Shown piece by piece: positions 1-8,960 of a stretch of DNA of 64,000 nucleotides. The position numbers and the translations under genes are program-made. How positions within the stretch are numbered: the stretch's first letter is position 1; each line of letters starts with the position of its first letter. This DNA comes from an uncultured Patescibacteria group bacterium (GTDB lineage: Bacteria > Patescibacteriota > JACMRA01): positions 1 through 64,000 of the forward strand of contig CALITC010000001.1 of NCBI GenBank assembly GCA_938041505.1. Direction: 5' to 3'. The notes beneath the pieces were generated by a model. The model ran no database searches and was not told the origin of the DNA. It saw nothing but the letters and a program-made list of their open reading frames with translations.

Positions 1-71
1 ATTTTCATAGTCACAACTCTACTACTACAGGATTGACTATATTTGATTATTGTATAAGGATGTGTAGTAAT

Positions 72-2000
72 ATGAACATCTCAACTTTAGCAAAAATTCT
101 TGGTGTGTCTATCAGTGATCTACGTGATACTGCCAACGAGAATAACATTCGCGGCTTTTATGGTCGAAATACTCGCATACCATACAATTCAGCCATGGAG
201 GTTACCAAAGTCCTTCGCCCAGATAAGGCAAAAAACCTCAAAAACGACGACAAGGTTTATTTACCCGCTACCCTGACGGTGGCCGAGCTTGCAGAAGCTA
301 TTGGTAAGCAACCTGGGATTGTCGTCAAATCTCTGATTATGAGTGGAGTAATGGCTACATTGAACGAAACTATAGATTTTGATACGGCTTCGCTAATATC
401 GGCAGAGCTCGGAGTAGAAATTTTCCCTGAGGGAGGAGCGTTTGATGAAGATGATACCAAGATACAGAGCGCTCCTGATGTAAACCACTTCAATGCAGCT
501 GAGACTGATACTGAAGGTAAGGTTGTGGATCGAATTCCTGTAGTCACAGTCATGGGGCATGTGGACCACGGTAAGACGACCCTCCTCGATACAATTCGTA
601 AGAGTAATGTCGCGGGCGGTGAAGCGGGTGCTATCACTCAACATATCAGTAGTTATCAAATAGATTACAAAGATAAAAAGGTAACATTTGTCGACACACC
701 AGGGCACGAAGCCTTCACAGCAATGCGTGCTCGTGGAAGTCAGCTGGCAGATTTTATTATTCTTGTCGTTGCCGCTACCGAAGGGCCTAAACCACAAACA
801 GTGGAAGTCATTGAGCGGGCAAAACTGGCGAAAACACCTGTTATTGTTGCAATTAATAAAATCGATCTTCCAGCCGCAGACATCGAGAAGACCAAGACTG
901 ATGTATCTGCATTTGGATTAGTACCTGAAGAGTGGGGTGGAGATACACCTTATATTCCAATCTCGGCCAAGAATAATGAAAACCTTGACAAGCTGCTCGA
1001 TACCATTATGCTTCACGCCGAAATTGCCGAGCTCAAAGGAACAGTTGATGCACTCGGTAAAGCGGTGGTAGTGGAGTGCCACAAAGACACCAAGCTTGGA
1101 GTTGTAACTACAATCCTTGTAACCCGTGACTCTATTCGTATGGGTGACGTTATAAGTTGCGGCGTACTCACTGGAAAAGTGAAAAGATTAGAGAATAGTG
1201 AAGGTAAGATGGTTGGTAAGGCCGAACTTGCCTCCCCCGCTCTTCTGCTTGGACTTTCCGATGTAGTAAATGTTGGTGAGGAAATTGTTGTGCATAAGAA
1301 CAAAAAAGAGGCGGAGGTTGTTGCAACCGCTGAGAGACATAAACGATCTACTCGCAAAGTCGTGACTTCGCACAAAGAGGAGCGCAAAATTGAAGATCAG
1401 ATCAACCTTGTACTCAAAGCTGATGTGCAAGGATCCCTCGAAGCCTTGAAAGAGAGTATTTTAAAAATCCCTCAAGATAAGGTTAAGATCACGATCAAGC
1501 AAGAAGCTGTGGGTAGTGTCAATACCAATGACATCGAATTTGCGAAGACTTCGAGTTCTACTATCCTTGCTTTCCACACGACAATTGATAAGAAGGTTGA
1601 AGCTGACGTTCGTAATAAAGTGGTGAATGTCGTACAGAGTGACATAATCTACGAGATTTTGAACTGGTTAGAAGAAGAAATTTTGGCTAACACTGAGCAT
1701 GAGATAAAAACTACCGTGTTGGGATCTGCAGAGGTGCTGGCAGTCTTCAAGAGTGATAAGGCTTCTATCCAAGTGTTTGGAGGTGAAGTAAAGAGGGGTA
1801 AAGTCCTTGATAACAAACCTCTTCGCTTGATGAGAGACGGAGAAGAAGTTGGAAAGCTAGAGATTGTCGAGCTACAAAAAGACAGGTCTCCAGCCAAAGA
1901 AATTAACATTAGTCAGCAGTTTGGTGTATCTGTCAGCGGTAAGGGAAAGGTTGAGGTTGGTGATATAGTAGAGAGTATTGATGAGCAGGTGGTGGCGTAA
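72..2000 (+). CDS. infB: Translation initiation factor IF-2
   Basis: IF-2 is the GTPase that places initiator tRNA on the ribosome. The IF2_N domain starts directly with ISTLAKILGVS. The P-loop GHVDHGKT lies near residue 161, followed by DTPGH and NKID, and then the beta-barrel and C-terminal domains. At about 642 residues it is short because the long linker seen in E. coli is missing. An in-frame ATG exists at 33, but the IF2_N domain begins right after the ATG at 72, so I chose 72. The gene stands alone here, without the usual nusA or rbfA neighbours inside the window. Confidence 0.96.
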   Translation: MNISTLAKILGVSISDLRDTANENNIRGFYGRNTRIPYNSAMEVTKVLRPDKAKNLKNDDKVYLPATLTVAELAEAIGKQPGIVVKSLIMSGVMATLNETIDFDTASLISAELGVEIFPEGGAFDEDDTKIQSAPDVNHFNAAETDTEGKVVDRIPVVTVMGHVDHGKTTLLDTIRKSNVAGGEAGAITQHISSYQIDYKDKKVTFVDTPGHEAFTAMRARGSQLADFIILVVAATEGPKPQTVEVIERAKLAKTPVIVAINKIDLPAADIEKTKTDVSAFGLVPEEWGGDTPYIPISAKNNENLDKLLDTIMLHAEIAELKGTVDALGKAVVVECHKDTKLGVVTTILVTRDSIRMGDVISCGVLTGKVKRLENSEGKMVGKAELASPALLLGLSDVVNVGEEIVVHKNKKEAEVVATAERHKRSTRKVVTSHKEERKIEDQINLVLKADVQGSLEALKESILKIPQDKVKITIKQEAVGSVNTNDIEFAKTSSSTILAFHTTIDKKVEADVRNKVVNVVQSDIIYEILNWLEEEILANTEHEIKTTVLGSAEVLAVFKSDKASIQVFGGEVKRGKVLDNKPLRLMRDGEEVGKLEIVELQKDRSPAKEINISQQFGVSVSGKGKVEVGDIVESIDEQVVA

Positions 2001-2048
2001 AAAAAGGCATAATTTCTTACACCTCATCTATTTTTTTAACTCTACCAC

Positions 2049-2405
2049 TTACTTTATAAGTTCAATCTCAGTTTCTTTAAGGTTAAAAACTTCAGCATGG
2101 CTACTCCCTTTTGAATTTATGGTGCAGCTTATATCTCCCTCATCTTCTAACTTAATAGATAGAACATTTTGGACTTTACTATTTAGATATATATGAACCC
2201 AATCTCCATAGATATCAATAAACTCTATTGGTGAAATGATTTCACATAAGGTTCCTTTCTTAGAATGATCTTCAACCTCTCTGTCTTCATCAAGATCCAG
2301 AACTGCTTGTATTTTCCCTTTTATGTAAATTTTATTACATATCTTCAAATTTTCTAATGTGATACCAACTACTTGCGCCTCACTTAGCTTAGCAAAAATT
2401 GACAT
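2049..2405 (-). CDS. Hypothetical 118-aa protein
   Basis: I do not recognise this protein. It is acidic, has no membrane segment and is predicted to be mostly beta-strand (alternating hydrophobic stretches such as WVHIYLNSKVQNVLSIKL). An AGGAG Shine-Dalgarno sequence sits 8 nt before the ATG. A promoter TTGACA-17-TATGAA lies at 2437-2465 on the minus strand and overlaps the first codons of the divergent gene at 2468. The good ribosome site and promoter argue that it is a real gene. Confidence 0.6.
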   Translation of the reverse strand: MSIFAKLSEAQVVGITLENLKICNKIYIKGKIQAVLDLDEDREVEDHSKKGTLCEIISPIEFIDIYGDWVHIYLNSKVQNVLSIKLEDEGDISCTINSKGSSHAEVFNLKETEIELIK

Positions 2406-2436
2406 TTTATTGACTCCTATGTTTTAACATTAGCAT

Positions 2437-2465
2437 TTCATAATATATAAACTAAAATTTGTCAA
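2437..2465 (-). promoter_or_regulatory. Promoter of the 118-aa gene
   Basis: Read on the minus strand, TTGACA (2465-2460), a 17-bp spacer and TATGAA form a sigma-70-type promoter that reads away from the RecO-like gene. Confidence 0.6.
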
Positions 2466-2467
2466 AT

Positions 2468-2893
2468 ATGGAAAAGCGTGATTTGTGGTGTGTACCACTT
2501 AAGATATACACTGATGAGGTTTTTAATATATCCTATGTTAAGATTTTGGGAGAAGGTTGTTTTGAGTCTATTAAGATCCCGACGACTTTGGAAAAATTCA
2601 AATCAAGACATATTCTCAACCCTTCTCACCTTCTACACGTCGAGATGATCAAAACTAGAAAGAACTGGATATTGAAAAATGTACTTGAACATAGGCAGAT
2701 TATGCAGCTGGACACTTATCCTGACTTTTTGAAACAAGCACAATTAATCACTGTTTTACTAAAACATTTGTACGACGACCAAGAGACCAGGTTACTACCC
2801 TGGCTGGTAGAATATTTTGAAGGTCGAGCTTTTGGAGAGGTCGAGATTGTGAAGTTTGAAAGTGAGCTTATGCAGCAATTGGGATTTCGATAG
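2468..2893 (+). CDS. RecO-like recombination mediator, short
   Basis: The protein of about 141 residues resembles the N-terminal OB fold and first helical part of RecO, which loads RecA on SSB-coated DNA. Cues are a beta-rich start, the stretch KFKSRHILNPSHLLHVEM where RecO has its 'ksk..L.Pf..l.l' segment, a helical middle, and an ending ESELMQQLGF like RecO's 'FElrLL..lGf'. It stops before the position of the C-terminal zinc finger. A TTG at 2459 is in frame, but ATG at 2468 is preferred. The assignment rests on pattern only and could be wrong. Confidence 0.45.
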   Translation: MEKRDLWCVPLKIYTDEVFNISYVKILGEGCFESIKIPTTLEKFKSRHILNPSHLLHVEMIKTRKNWILKNVLEHRQIMQLDTYPDFLKQAQLITVLLKHLYDDQETRLLPWLVEYFEGRAFGEVEIVKFESELMQQLGFR

Positions 2894-2965
2894 GATAAAA
2901 TTCTCAATGCAATATTGAGCTTGAATTGAGTTGTAAAGTTACAGTTCAACGAATTCACCACTCTT

Positions 2966-2994
2966 TTGACAACAACACCTTGATTGATTTTAAT
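2966..2994 (+). promoter_or_regulatory. Promoter of substrate-binding protein gene
   Basis: TTGACA at 2966-2971, a 17-bp spacer and TTTAAT at 2989-2994. The predicted start near 3001 gives a leader of about 46 nt before the ATG at 3047. Confidence 0.6.
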
Positions 2995-3046
2995 TATAGA
3001 TATAAAACCGATCGAATAGACCACCCTCATTACATTTTTTTATACT

Positions 3047-4975
3047 ATGCCCAAAAAATCTAAAATTGGTAGCACTCAGGCTCAACTTAGAAAATATCGT
3101 GACAGATTTAGCAAGATTTGGGACGTTGCATGGCCTCCTCGCATTAAGGCTTTCAAAACCCCTGGCCTTACATTGCAGTCAGTATCTGGATCCAGTCGCC
3201 TTCTACAAAGTATTGTTGCAATTAGCTTCATTGGAGTTATTATATCCTTAATTTTTATTACATTTGGCATATTCAATCTATTCACTGTCGAAGAAGCTTC
3301 TGAGGGAGGTTATGTTCGTGAGGTTGCGATCAATAGCTCCTTGGATACTTTTAACCCTGTACTTGATCTTGGAAGTGATGCTGAGCAAAGAGTTTCTGAA
3401 TTGCTTTATCACCCGCTGTATTACGTAGAGTATCCTGACTTTACTCAAAATGCGCTAGAAGATCCTGTTATCACCCCTGTACTACTTTCCGAAGAGCCTC
3501 AATGGCAAGATGCTAATAACCCAGATACTGAAAACAGATTCAAAACATTGCAATTTTCTTTGAAAGAAGACTTAAAATGGTCGGACGATTCTGCCTTAAC
3601 GGTCGATGATGTAAAATATAGCTTTGATAGACTTAAAGAAGCCCAAGGAAATACTCAGTTTAAGGCGCTTCTTCAGAATGTTACCTTTAACAAAGTTAAT
3701 GATACTCAGTTCCAGCTTATTAGTAGCATAGCTAACCCACAATTAAGATTTACTTCCAACTTTAGTCCGGTTTCGAAGGAGTATTACTCATCTCAGAATA
3801 CTGCCCGTTTATTCACAGACCCAAAGTCATCAAAACCCACTGTTACGAGCGGCTACTATACTTTTACTGATGAAGATGTGGACGATCCAGATACAGCAGA
3901 GACTGAAAAGGTTGCCAACCCTATTAAAAATTCTGAAACTGGAAATATTGATAAAGTCATTCTTAATAAAAACCAGGTGAATAACTATCGAGAACCCCAG
4001 ATTGATACCTATGTTTTTCATAGTGTAGATGGTGTTTTTGATAGCCCGAACACAACCACACTAGAGAATCTAGCACAGAGTGGAGAGGTAGATCTTTTTA
4101 GCAGGCTTCTAGGCACCAACCTTGATTTGGCACCGTCCGCACTCGCTGATAAGACGGGCTTAGAACAGCAGATTGTGCCCACCAATACTTTTTATACTGT
4201 TAACTTAAATATTAGATCAGGAGAGATTTTTGTTAATCAAACTCTGCGAAGGTATGTCATTTGTAAACTCCTAACATTCACAGGAAGTTCTTCATATAAC
4301 GAATTCCTTACGCCAGTCCCAAACAACAAAGCTATTACTCCCTTGCAGTTAGGTAATACGAGCGAGCCAGACTGTCCTACTCAAGCAGAAGAAGCTCTGG
4401 ACGATACAGTATACTCATTCAGAGATAATGCCGAGACAGGTAGTAGGGAATTGCTAATATTCGGCCTACCTACTTCTATTCAGCTTGTGAGTGTTGGTGA
4501 TTCAGGACCACTTCTTACTGATTTAGTAAACTTCTTCACAAATGAGATAGGGATCCCAGCTGAGGTAACAAATGAGTCACAAGAAGCAGAAGAAAAACTT
4601 GCGAGTAAGGAATATAACGTTGCCTTTTTACCAATTACATATGTCAGTAAAGATCTTAACCCGATTTACGGCGCAAGTGGTCGTGACATAAGTGAGATTC
4701 GACGAAACAGAAGAGTAGATCCTGATACATTCGAAGCTAATCTTTTACGTTACGATCTATCCAACTACCAAGATGAAGAGGCAAGGCAAGAGCTTGTAGA
4801 TTTCTTCAATAGAGAGTACATATCTCTGAACATGTACCAGCTTAACCAGGAGTATAACTATTCTGATCGAATCATTAATTTGTCAGAGAGCATTCCAGAC
4901 CTTCATGTGTTCAATACCGATTTGTATAAAACCCTACCAGAATGGTTTACTAATACAAAACGCAGCCTCAAATAA
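3047..4975 (+). CDS. Family 5 extracellular solute-binding protein (OppA/DppA-like), membrane-anchored
   Basis: The protein has 642 residues. A basic cytoplasmic tail is followed by one membrane helix at about residues 52-78 and then a family 5 substrate-binding fold: the VREVAINSSLDTFNPVLD entry, then LSEEPQWQDANN, LKWSDDSALTVDDVKYSFDR, and a C-terminal lobe. The family binds oligopeptides, nickel or other small solutes for ABC importers. No permease or ATPase gene lies next to it, so its partner is unknown. Anchoring by an N-terminal helix instead of a lipobox is unusual for the family. The downstream gene is on the same strand after a 70-nt gap. Confidence 0.85.
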   Translation: MPKKSKIGSTQAQLRKYRDRFSKIWDVAWPPRIKAFKTPGLTLQSVSGSSRLLQSIVAISFIGVIISLIFITFGIFNLFTVEEASEGGYVREVAINSSLDTFNPVLDLGSDAEQRVSELLYHPLYYVEYPDFTQNALEDPVITPVLLSEEPQWQDANNPDTENRFKTLQFSLKEDLKWSDDSALTVDDVKYSFDRLKEAQGNTQFKALLQNVTFNKVNDTQFQLISSIANPQLRFTSNFSPVSKEYYSSQNTARLFTDPKSSKPTVTSGYYTFTDEDVDDPDTAETEKVANPIKNSETGNIDKVILNKNQVNNYREPQIDTYVFHSVDGVFDSPNTTTLENLAQSGEVDLFSRLLGTNLDLAPSALADKTGLEQQIVPTNTFYTVNLNIRSGEIFVNQTLRRYVICKLLTFTGSSSYNEFLTPVPNNKAITPLQLGNTSEPDCPTQAEEALDDTVYSFRDNAETGSRELLIFGLPTSIQLVSVGDSGPLLTDLVNFFTNEIGIPAEVTNESQEAEEKLASKEYNVAFLPITYVSKDLNPIYGASGRDISEIRRNRRVDPDTFEANLLRYDLSNYQDEEARQELVDFFNREYISLNMYQLNQEYNYSDRIINLSESIPDLHVFNTDLYKTLPEWFTNTKRSLK

Positions 4976-5048
4976 CAGCTTTGTATATGAACACAAATAA
5001 GGTATCTAACTTTACAAATTTTATCTGAAGATGTACGGTAAAGGTACT

Positions 5049-5375
5049 ATGAATAACAAAATACACTATACTTACATGCATTGTTCAAAGGAAGACTTTG
5101 AAAATGAGGTGAGTTTCGACGAAGCCGTCTTCTCAAAAAAACTAGGTGAGTTATTTGAACTAGATCTGCAAATTGATAGAATTGATGTTGTTTTTGATCT
5201 TGAGAAAGGTCAATCGAGCAACCCATTTAAATGCACAGTAAATGTCGTATCACCTAAAGCAGGTTTGACACACTCTGAATCGGGAGAAGATGTGGCAAAA
5301 GTTGCCCGCGCTTCGATTGATAAGGTGGTAATGGAATTACACGATAAAAATAAACAACTTCACTCTCATAAATAA
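5049..5375 (+). CDS. Ribosome hibernation promoting factor / RaiA-like
   Basis: The protein of about 108 residues has the HPF N-terminal pattern: FSKKLGELFELDLQIDRIDVVF (helix then strand), CTVNVVSPKAGLTHSESGEDV and a closing helix DKVVMELHDKNKQL. HPF binds the 30S decoding region and stores ribosomes in stationary phase. It is the short form without the dimerising C-terminal domain. ATG at 5031 is in frame, but MNNKIHYTY at 5049 starts where HPF proteins start. It is followed after 19 nt by htpX, possibly as a stress-related pair. Confidence 0.7.
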   Translation: MNNKIHYTYMHCSKEDFENEVSFDEAVFSKKLGELFELDLQIDRIDVVFDLEKGQSSNPFKCTVNVVSPKAGLTHSESGEDVAKVARASIDKVVMELHDKNKQLHSHK

Positions 5376-5394
5376 TTGAGAGGCCTACCCTCAT

Positions 5395-6291
5395 ATGCCT
5401 TCTGCTTATACTTACCAAAATAACAACATCCAAAGAACTTGGTTGCTAATCTTCCTTTTTGTTGGGGTGACCAGCGGTCTTTTTTATATTATTGGTGCGT
5501 TCTATGGTAATAGTGCACTTGGTATTTTGGGTCTGGTTATTAGTCTTGGTCAGGCATTCATAGCCTATTTTACCGGAGATAAGATTGCGCTTTCAACAGT
5601 AAGAGCCCAGCAAGTAGATGCTCAGCAGGCACCCCAGATACACACCATGGTAGAAAATTTATCAAAAATCGCTGGTATACCAAAGCCAAAAATTTATATT
5701 TCTCCTGACAAGTCTGCTAACGCATTTGCAGCCGGAAGAGACCCTGAACACGCTTCGATTTGCCTCAACCAAGGTATATTAAAAATATTAAATAAGTCAG
5801 AACTGGAAGGGGTAATTGCCCATGAACTATCTCATATTAAGAATAGAGATATTTTGGTTATGACTGTGGCAATGGTTATGGCTTCTGCTATTAGTTTTGT
5901 TGCAGACTTGGGATTTCGTACTCAATTCTGGGGATTTAGAGACAATGATTCAGAATCAAAAAGTCCTGTGATATTCATTGTTTACTTAGCGACTATATTA
6001 CTAGCTCCACTTCTGGCACTACTAATACAATCTAGTATTTCACGACAGCGAGAATTCCTTGCTGATGCGACTGGCGCCATAATGACGAGGTACCCTGATG
6101 GCCTTAAAAATGCCCTTATCAAGCTACATCAGAGTCCGATTCCAACTAGTAATTACTCAACTGCAATGAACCATTTTTACATCACTCCTGTAAAGCGGAC
6201 TTTTGGAGCTAAAATAAACTCTTTATTCTCTACCCACCCACCAGTGCAAGACCGTGTAAGAGCATTGGAAAACATGGGAGGATCTAAGTGA
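5395..6291 (+). CDS. htpX: Membrane metalloprotease HtpX (M48)
   Basis: HtpX degrades misfolded membrane proteins. The 298-residue sequence has two N-terminal membrane helices, the zinc site HELSH followed by IKNRD, two more helices around residues 160-215 and the third ligand region REFLADATGA. It ends in PVQDRVRALENM, the usual HtpX tail. Length is typical. The stop codon is TGA, which shows that TGA is not recoded in this genome. Confidence 0.93.
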   Translation: MPSAYTYQNNNIQRTWLLIFLFVGVTSGLFYIIGAFYGNSALGILGLVISLGQAFIAYFTGDKIALSTVRAQQVDAQQAPQIHTMVENLSKIAGIPKPKIYISPDKSANAFAAGRDPEHASICLNQGILKILNKSELEGVIAHELSHIKNRDILVMTVAMVMASAISFVADLGFRTQFWGFRDNDSESKSPVIFIVYLATILLAPLLALLIQSSISRQREFLADATGAIMTRYPDGLKNALIKLHQSPIPTSNYSTAMNHFYITPVKRTFGAKINSLFSTHPPVQDRVRALENMGGSK

Positions 6292-6356
6292 TAGACATAT
6301 TTATAAATTAAAAAAAAACTCCTAAAATGGAGGCTATTTTGTGAGTTGCTAGAATT

Positions 6357-6578
6357 TTATACGTAGAGTGCGATAACTCTGATTATGACAAATAAAGCAA
6401 TAAACAGAACACTTAGATTTACAACCGACTTCTCTATACCTCGACGAGTCAAATAAACCTGATCGCCACCACCAAACGTGGAAGATAGGCCTGCACCACG
6501 ATTCTGCATCAAGATTAGAATAGTTGACATAGTTAGGCAAAAAACTTGTCCTAGAAGTAATATTTCTGATAAAGGCAT
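6357..6578 (-). CDS. secG: Preprotein translocase subunit SecG
   Basis: This 73-residue protein has two membrane helices joined by the SecG signature LILMQNRGAGLSSTFGGG and RRGIEK. It associates with SecYE in the plasma membrane. It lies downstream of ppa on the minus strand and convergent to htpX. A small CTCC/GGAG hairpin at 6319-6333 may terminate both strands weakly. Confidence 0.9.
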   Translation of the reverse strand: MPLSEILLLGQVFCLTMSTILILMQNRGAGLSSTFGGGDQVYLTRRGIEKSVVNLSVLFIALFVIIRVIALYV

Positions 6579-6631
6579 ATGATATATGTAAGTAAAATTG
6601 TTATTTTTTTTCTCGTCAATAAAAGAAGCCG

Positions 6632-7174
6632 TTATTCGCCTTTGAATTCAGTGTAGTTATTCAAGTACTTCTCGACTTCTTCTTTTGCAGCTTTTACATC
6701 ATACGTTGCTCCGACTTCATTAGGAGTGATCCATTTTCCTTTTTTGAACTTTTGCATGTTAGTAAAGAAGTCTTTCAAATCTTTCATAAAATGACTTGGG
6801 ATATCATTAATGTCTTGATATTCGTCAAACCTTGGGTCCACAGTTGGTACAGCGACTATTTTAAAATCACGCTCACCGGAATCGACCATGTCAAACATAC
6901 CTAGTGCGCGACATGGAACAACCGTCATCGGAGGAATAGCGTTGGTTCCAAGGACAAAAACATCCACAGCATCCCCATCTTCTGCTTTAGTGCTTGGTAT
7001 AAAACCATAATTAGCAGGATAAAATGCTGCTCCATACAACACTCTATCGAGTTCAAGAGCGCCTGTTTGAGGGTTTAGCTCGTATTTATTATGACTTCCT
7101 TGTGGGATTTCTATAACTACAGTAAATTCTTCTGCTGTTCCTGAGGGCAGGAAGTATAAATTTTGGTTATTCAT
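6632..7174 (-). CDS. ppa: Inorganic pyrophosphatase
   Basis: A 180-residue family I pyrophosphatase that hydrolyses PPi to phosphate. Visible are the substrate and metal region PQGSHNKYELNPQTGALELDR, the YPANYGFIPST strand and the catalytic cluster DGDAVDVFVLG. The family signature usually has P or E at the position of the A in DGDAVD, a small deviation. Length is standard for the bacterial enzyme. Confidence 0.95.
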   Translation of the reverse strand: MNNQNLYFLPSGTAEEFTVVIEIPQGSHNKYELNPQTGALELDRVLYGAAFYPANYGFIPSTKAEDGDAVDVFVLGTNAIPPMTVVPCRALGMFDMVDSGERDFKIVAVPTVDPRFDEYQDINDIPSHFMKDLKDFFTNMQKFKKGKWITPNEVGATYDVKAAKEEVEKYLNNYTEFKGE

Positions 7175-7235
7175 ATACTATTAGTTATTTACCTTTTTTT
7201 AGTTTTCGTAAAGACCAATAAACAGCATTAGTCAG

Positions 7236-8621
7236 CTAGTCAGAATAAATATCAAATTTTAAGAAATTACTAATTTCTTTGAGTTTCAAACGGTTTTTGT
7301 AAGAATACTTTAAGAAGCTGGCGTAAGTCTTAGATAACTCACCTGCTGAAGAAAAGCCGACTATTTCTCTAGTCTTTGGATTGTATATTATTTTTACGAA
7401 GCCATCTTTGTTGGGGTGGGAGAAAAAGATAATTTCAGGCTTTACATTTTGTCTATGTTTGGCAACAGCTTCACTCATCCCAACCGTGATTGCTCCATTA
7501 CTAGATTTTATTTTTACTGTGGGAACATTATGACTTTTGTGGAGCATTCGCACCTCTTCCTGGACTGCAGAAAGGCTATTAGCTACAATTTTAAGCTTAT
7601 TTCCAGTTTTTCGCTCGTGCTTTAATTGCTTAAAGCGAAGGAAATTTTCAAGAGTTTTGTGTTGCTGTAAGCCTTTGTCAGTAACACTACCGAAGGCGTA
7701 GACATTGGATACATTAGTATTGCCACGATAATTAGTAGTGATTCCTTTGTTTGCAAATTTTATTTTTGCTTTGGCCAAGTTTAGGTAATCTCCATTGATC
7801 AGCTCTTTGGAAGGCACGTACACCTGATTTGACACATGTTTGTATCCATCTTCAAGATAAATATTAAATTCATTGTTAATATATAACACCTTTTTAATTT
7901 GGTTACCAAAGTTAAAATCTACTTTTTTACTCATTAATTTTTTAAGTAAAAAGTTAGTCGCTGTTAGATCCATAGCCTTGAGACATTCATACGAAGGCTT
8001 TGACTCGAAAATATCAACTTTAATTCCGAAGTTAGAATAGATATCTGCAATTTCGAGAGTTTCCTCATTAAACCCAACTATTGCAATTGAATTAGGAACT
8101 TGATTGAATTTCCAATAATTCCACTTATGGCAAACTGGTACAGACTCAAGACCTTCTAACTTGAGACCTGCGAGGCAATTTTTCCCTGCGGTAATATAGA
8201 CGTTTTTGTATTCCAATAACTTTGACTCATCAGAATAAAAGTCGACAATCTCCAAAGTGTTACGTTTTACAAATCTACCCTTACCTCTTAAGAGTGCGAT
8301 GTTAGGATTACTCTCTATTTCGCTTTGTAACTGAGATTCTCTTTCTTTGATACTCCACTTAGTAAAGTCAAAAATCTCTTGTCTGAATTTTAGAAGCTGC
8401 TTTTGCCTATCTTTATCGTCTTTAAAAAATTTTAAATTTAAGGCAAACTCTTCTGATTTTTGCTTGATTATCTGATTTGGCAGGTCGGTATTATGAACAG
8501 AAGATCCTCCTACACCGAGCTGCTCGATAAGAAGTACTTTATGATCTAACTCCGCAAGCTGTTTAGCTAAGAACAGGCCAGTATGACCAGCTCCAATGAT
8601 TACATGATCACTACGCTGCAT
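7236..8621 (-). CDS. Flavoprotein of the disulfide-reductase family lacking redox cysteines
   Basis: The 461-residue fold is that of lipoamide dehydrogenase or mercuric reductase. It has an FAD Rossmann motif IGAGHTGLFLAKQLAELDHKV at residues 8-28, a central pyridine-nucleotide region around 180-210, a second FAD motif near VYAFGSV and a C-terminal dimerisation domain. The redox motif GGTCxNxGCIPSK is replaced by GGSSVHNTDLPNQI, so both active cysteines are gone. The NAD(P)H-binding glycines are poor (VGFNEETLEIA) and the C-terminal HPT motif is absent. The reaction is unknown. It probably binds FAD but cannot be a thiol reductase. Confidence 0.75.
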   Translation of the reverse strand: MQRSDHVIIGAGHTGLFLAKQLAELDHKVLLIEQLGVGGSSVHNTDLPNQIIKQKSEEFALNLKFFKDDKDRQKQLLKFRQEIFDFTKWSIKERESQLQSEIESNPNIALLRGKGRFVKRNTLEIVDFYSDESKLLEYKNVYITAGKNCLAGLKLEGLESVPVCHKWNYWKFNQVPNSIAIVGFNEETLEIADIYSNFGIKVDIFESKPSYECLKAMDLTATNFLLKKLMSKKVDFNFGNQIKKVLYINNEFNIYLEDGYKHVSNQVYVPSKELINGDYLNLAKAKIKFANKGITTNYRGNTNVSNVYAFGSVTDKGLQQHKTLENFLRFKQLKHERKTGNKLKIVANSLSAVQEEVRMLHKSHNVPTVKIKSSNGAITVGMSEAVAKHRQNVKPEIIFFSHPNKDGFVKIIYNPKTREIVGFSSAGELSKTYASFLKYSYKNRLKLKEISNFLKFDIYSD

Positions 8622-8723
8622 GTTCAGTCATTAAAGCAGATAATTTCAATAATGTCAAATTATTCCATACCTTCCTACAATTCTCGATCGAAAATATATT
8701 ACCACTACTATTTTATATCAAAG

Positions 8724-8957
8724 CTATAAACAAAATAAACTGTTATTATCATCTTCAATAATTGGCTTCGATTTACCTGTGTCTATAGTTTTTTCTGGCG
8801 TAATTATTTGAGTATCAGATACTTTGATTTTGGAATCTTCGGCTATGAATAAATTCTGACTTTCTGGCTCGATAATCAAATCCTTTGCTTTAGGCTTTTG
8901 TTTTTTTTCCGCCATATACACGTTATATGCAGCTCTTATGTTATAGTCAAGTGACAT
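8724..8957 (-). CDS. Hypothetical 77-aa protein
   Basis: I do not recognise this small hydrophilic protein. It has a short Lys-rich segment (EKKQKPKAKDLI) followed by a polar acidic tail ending NNSLFCL, with no membrane helix. Its ATG lies 3 nt after the stop of the membrane-protein gene upstream, which suggests translational coupling and the same operon. Confidence 0.5.
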   Translation of the reverse strand: MSLDYNIRAAYNVYMAEKKQKPKAKDLIIEPESQNLFIAEDSKIKVSDTQIITPEKTIDTGKSKPIIEDDNNSLFCL

Positions 8958-8960
8958 GTG

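Noticed and set aside
393-797. Antisense frame of 134 codons within infB
   Set aside because: It is a shadow of the conserved infB G-domain frame, with no ribosome site.
2904-2923. CTCAAT/ATTGAG hairpin after the RecO-like gene as a terminator
   Set aside because: The stem is short and AT-rich with no following T-run.
3066-3251. Alternative-frame open frame inside the substrate-binding protein gene
   Set aside because: It overlaps a well-supported gene and has no family features; the same holds for the many antisense frames inside groL, infB and the subtilase gene.
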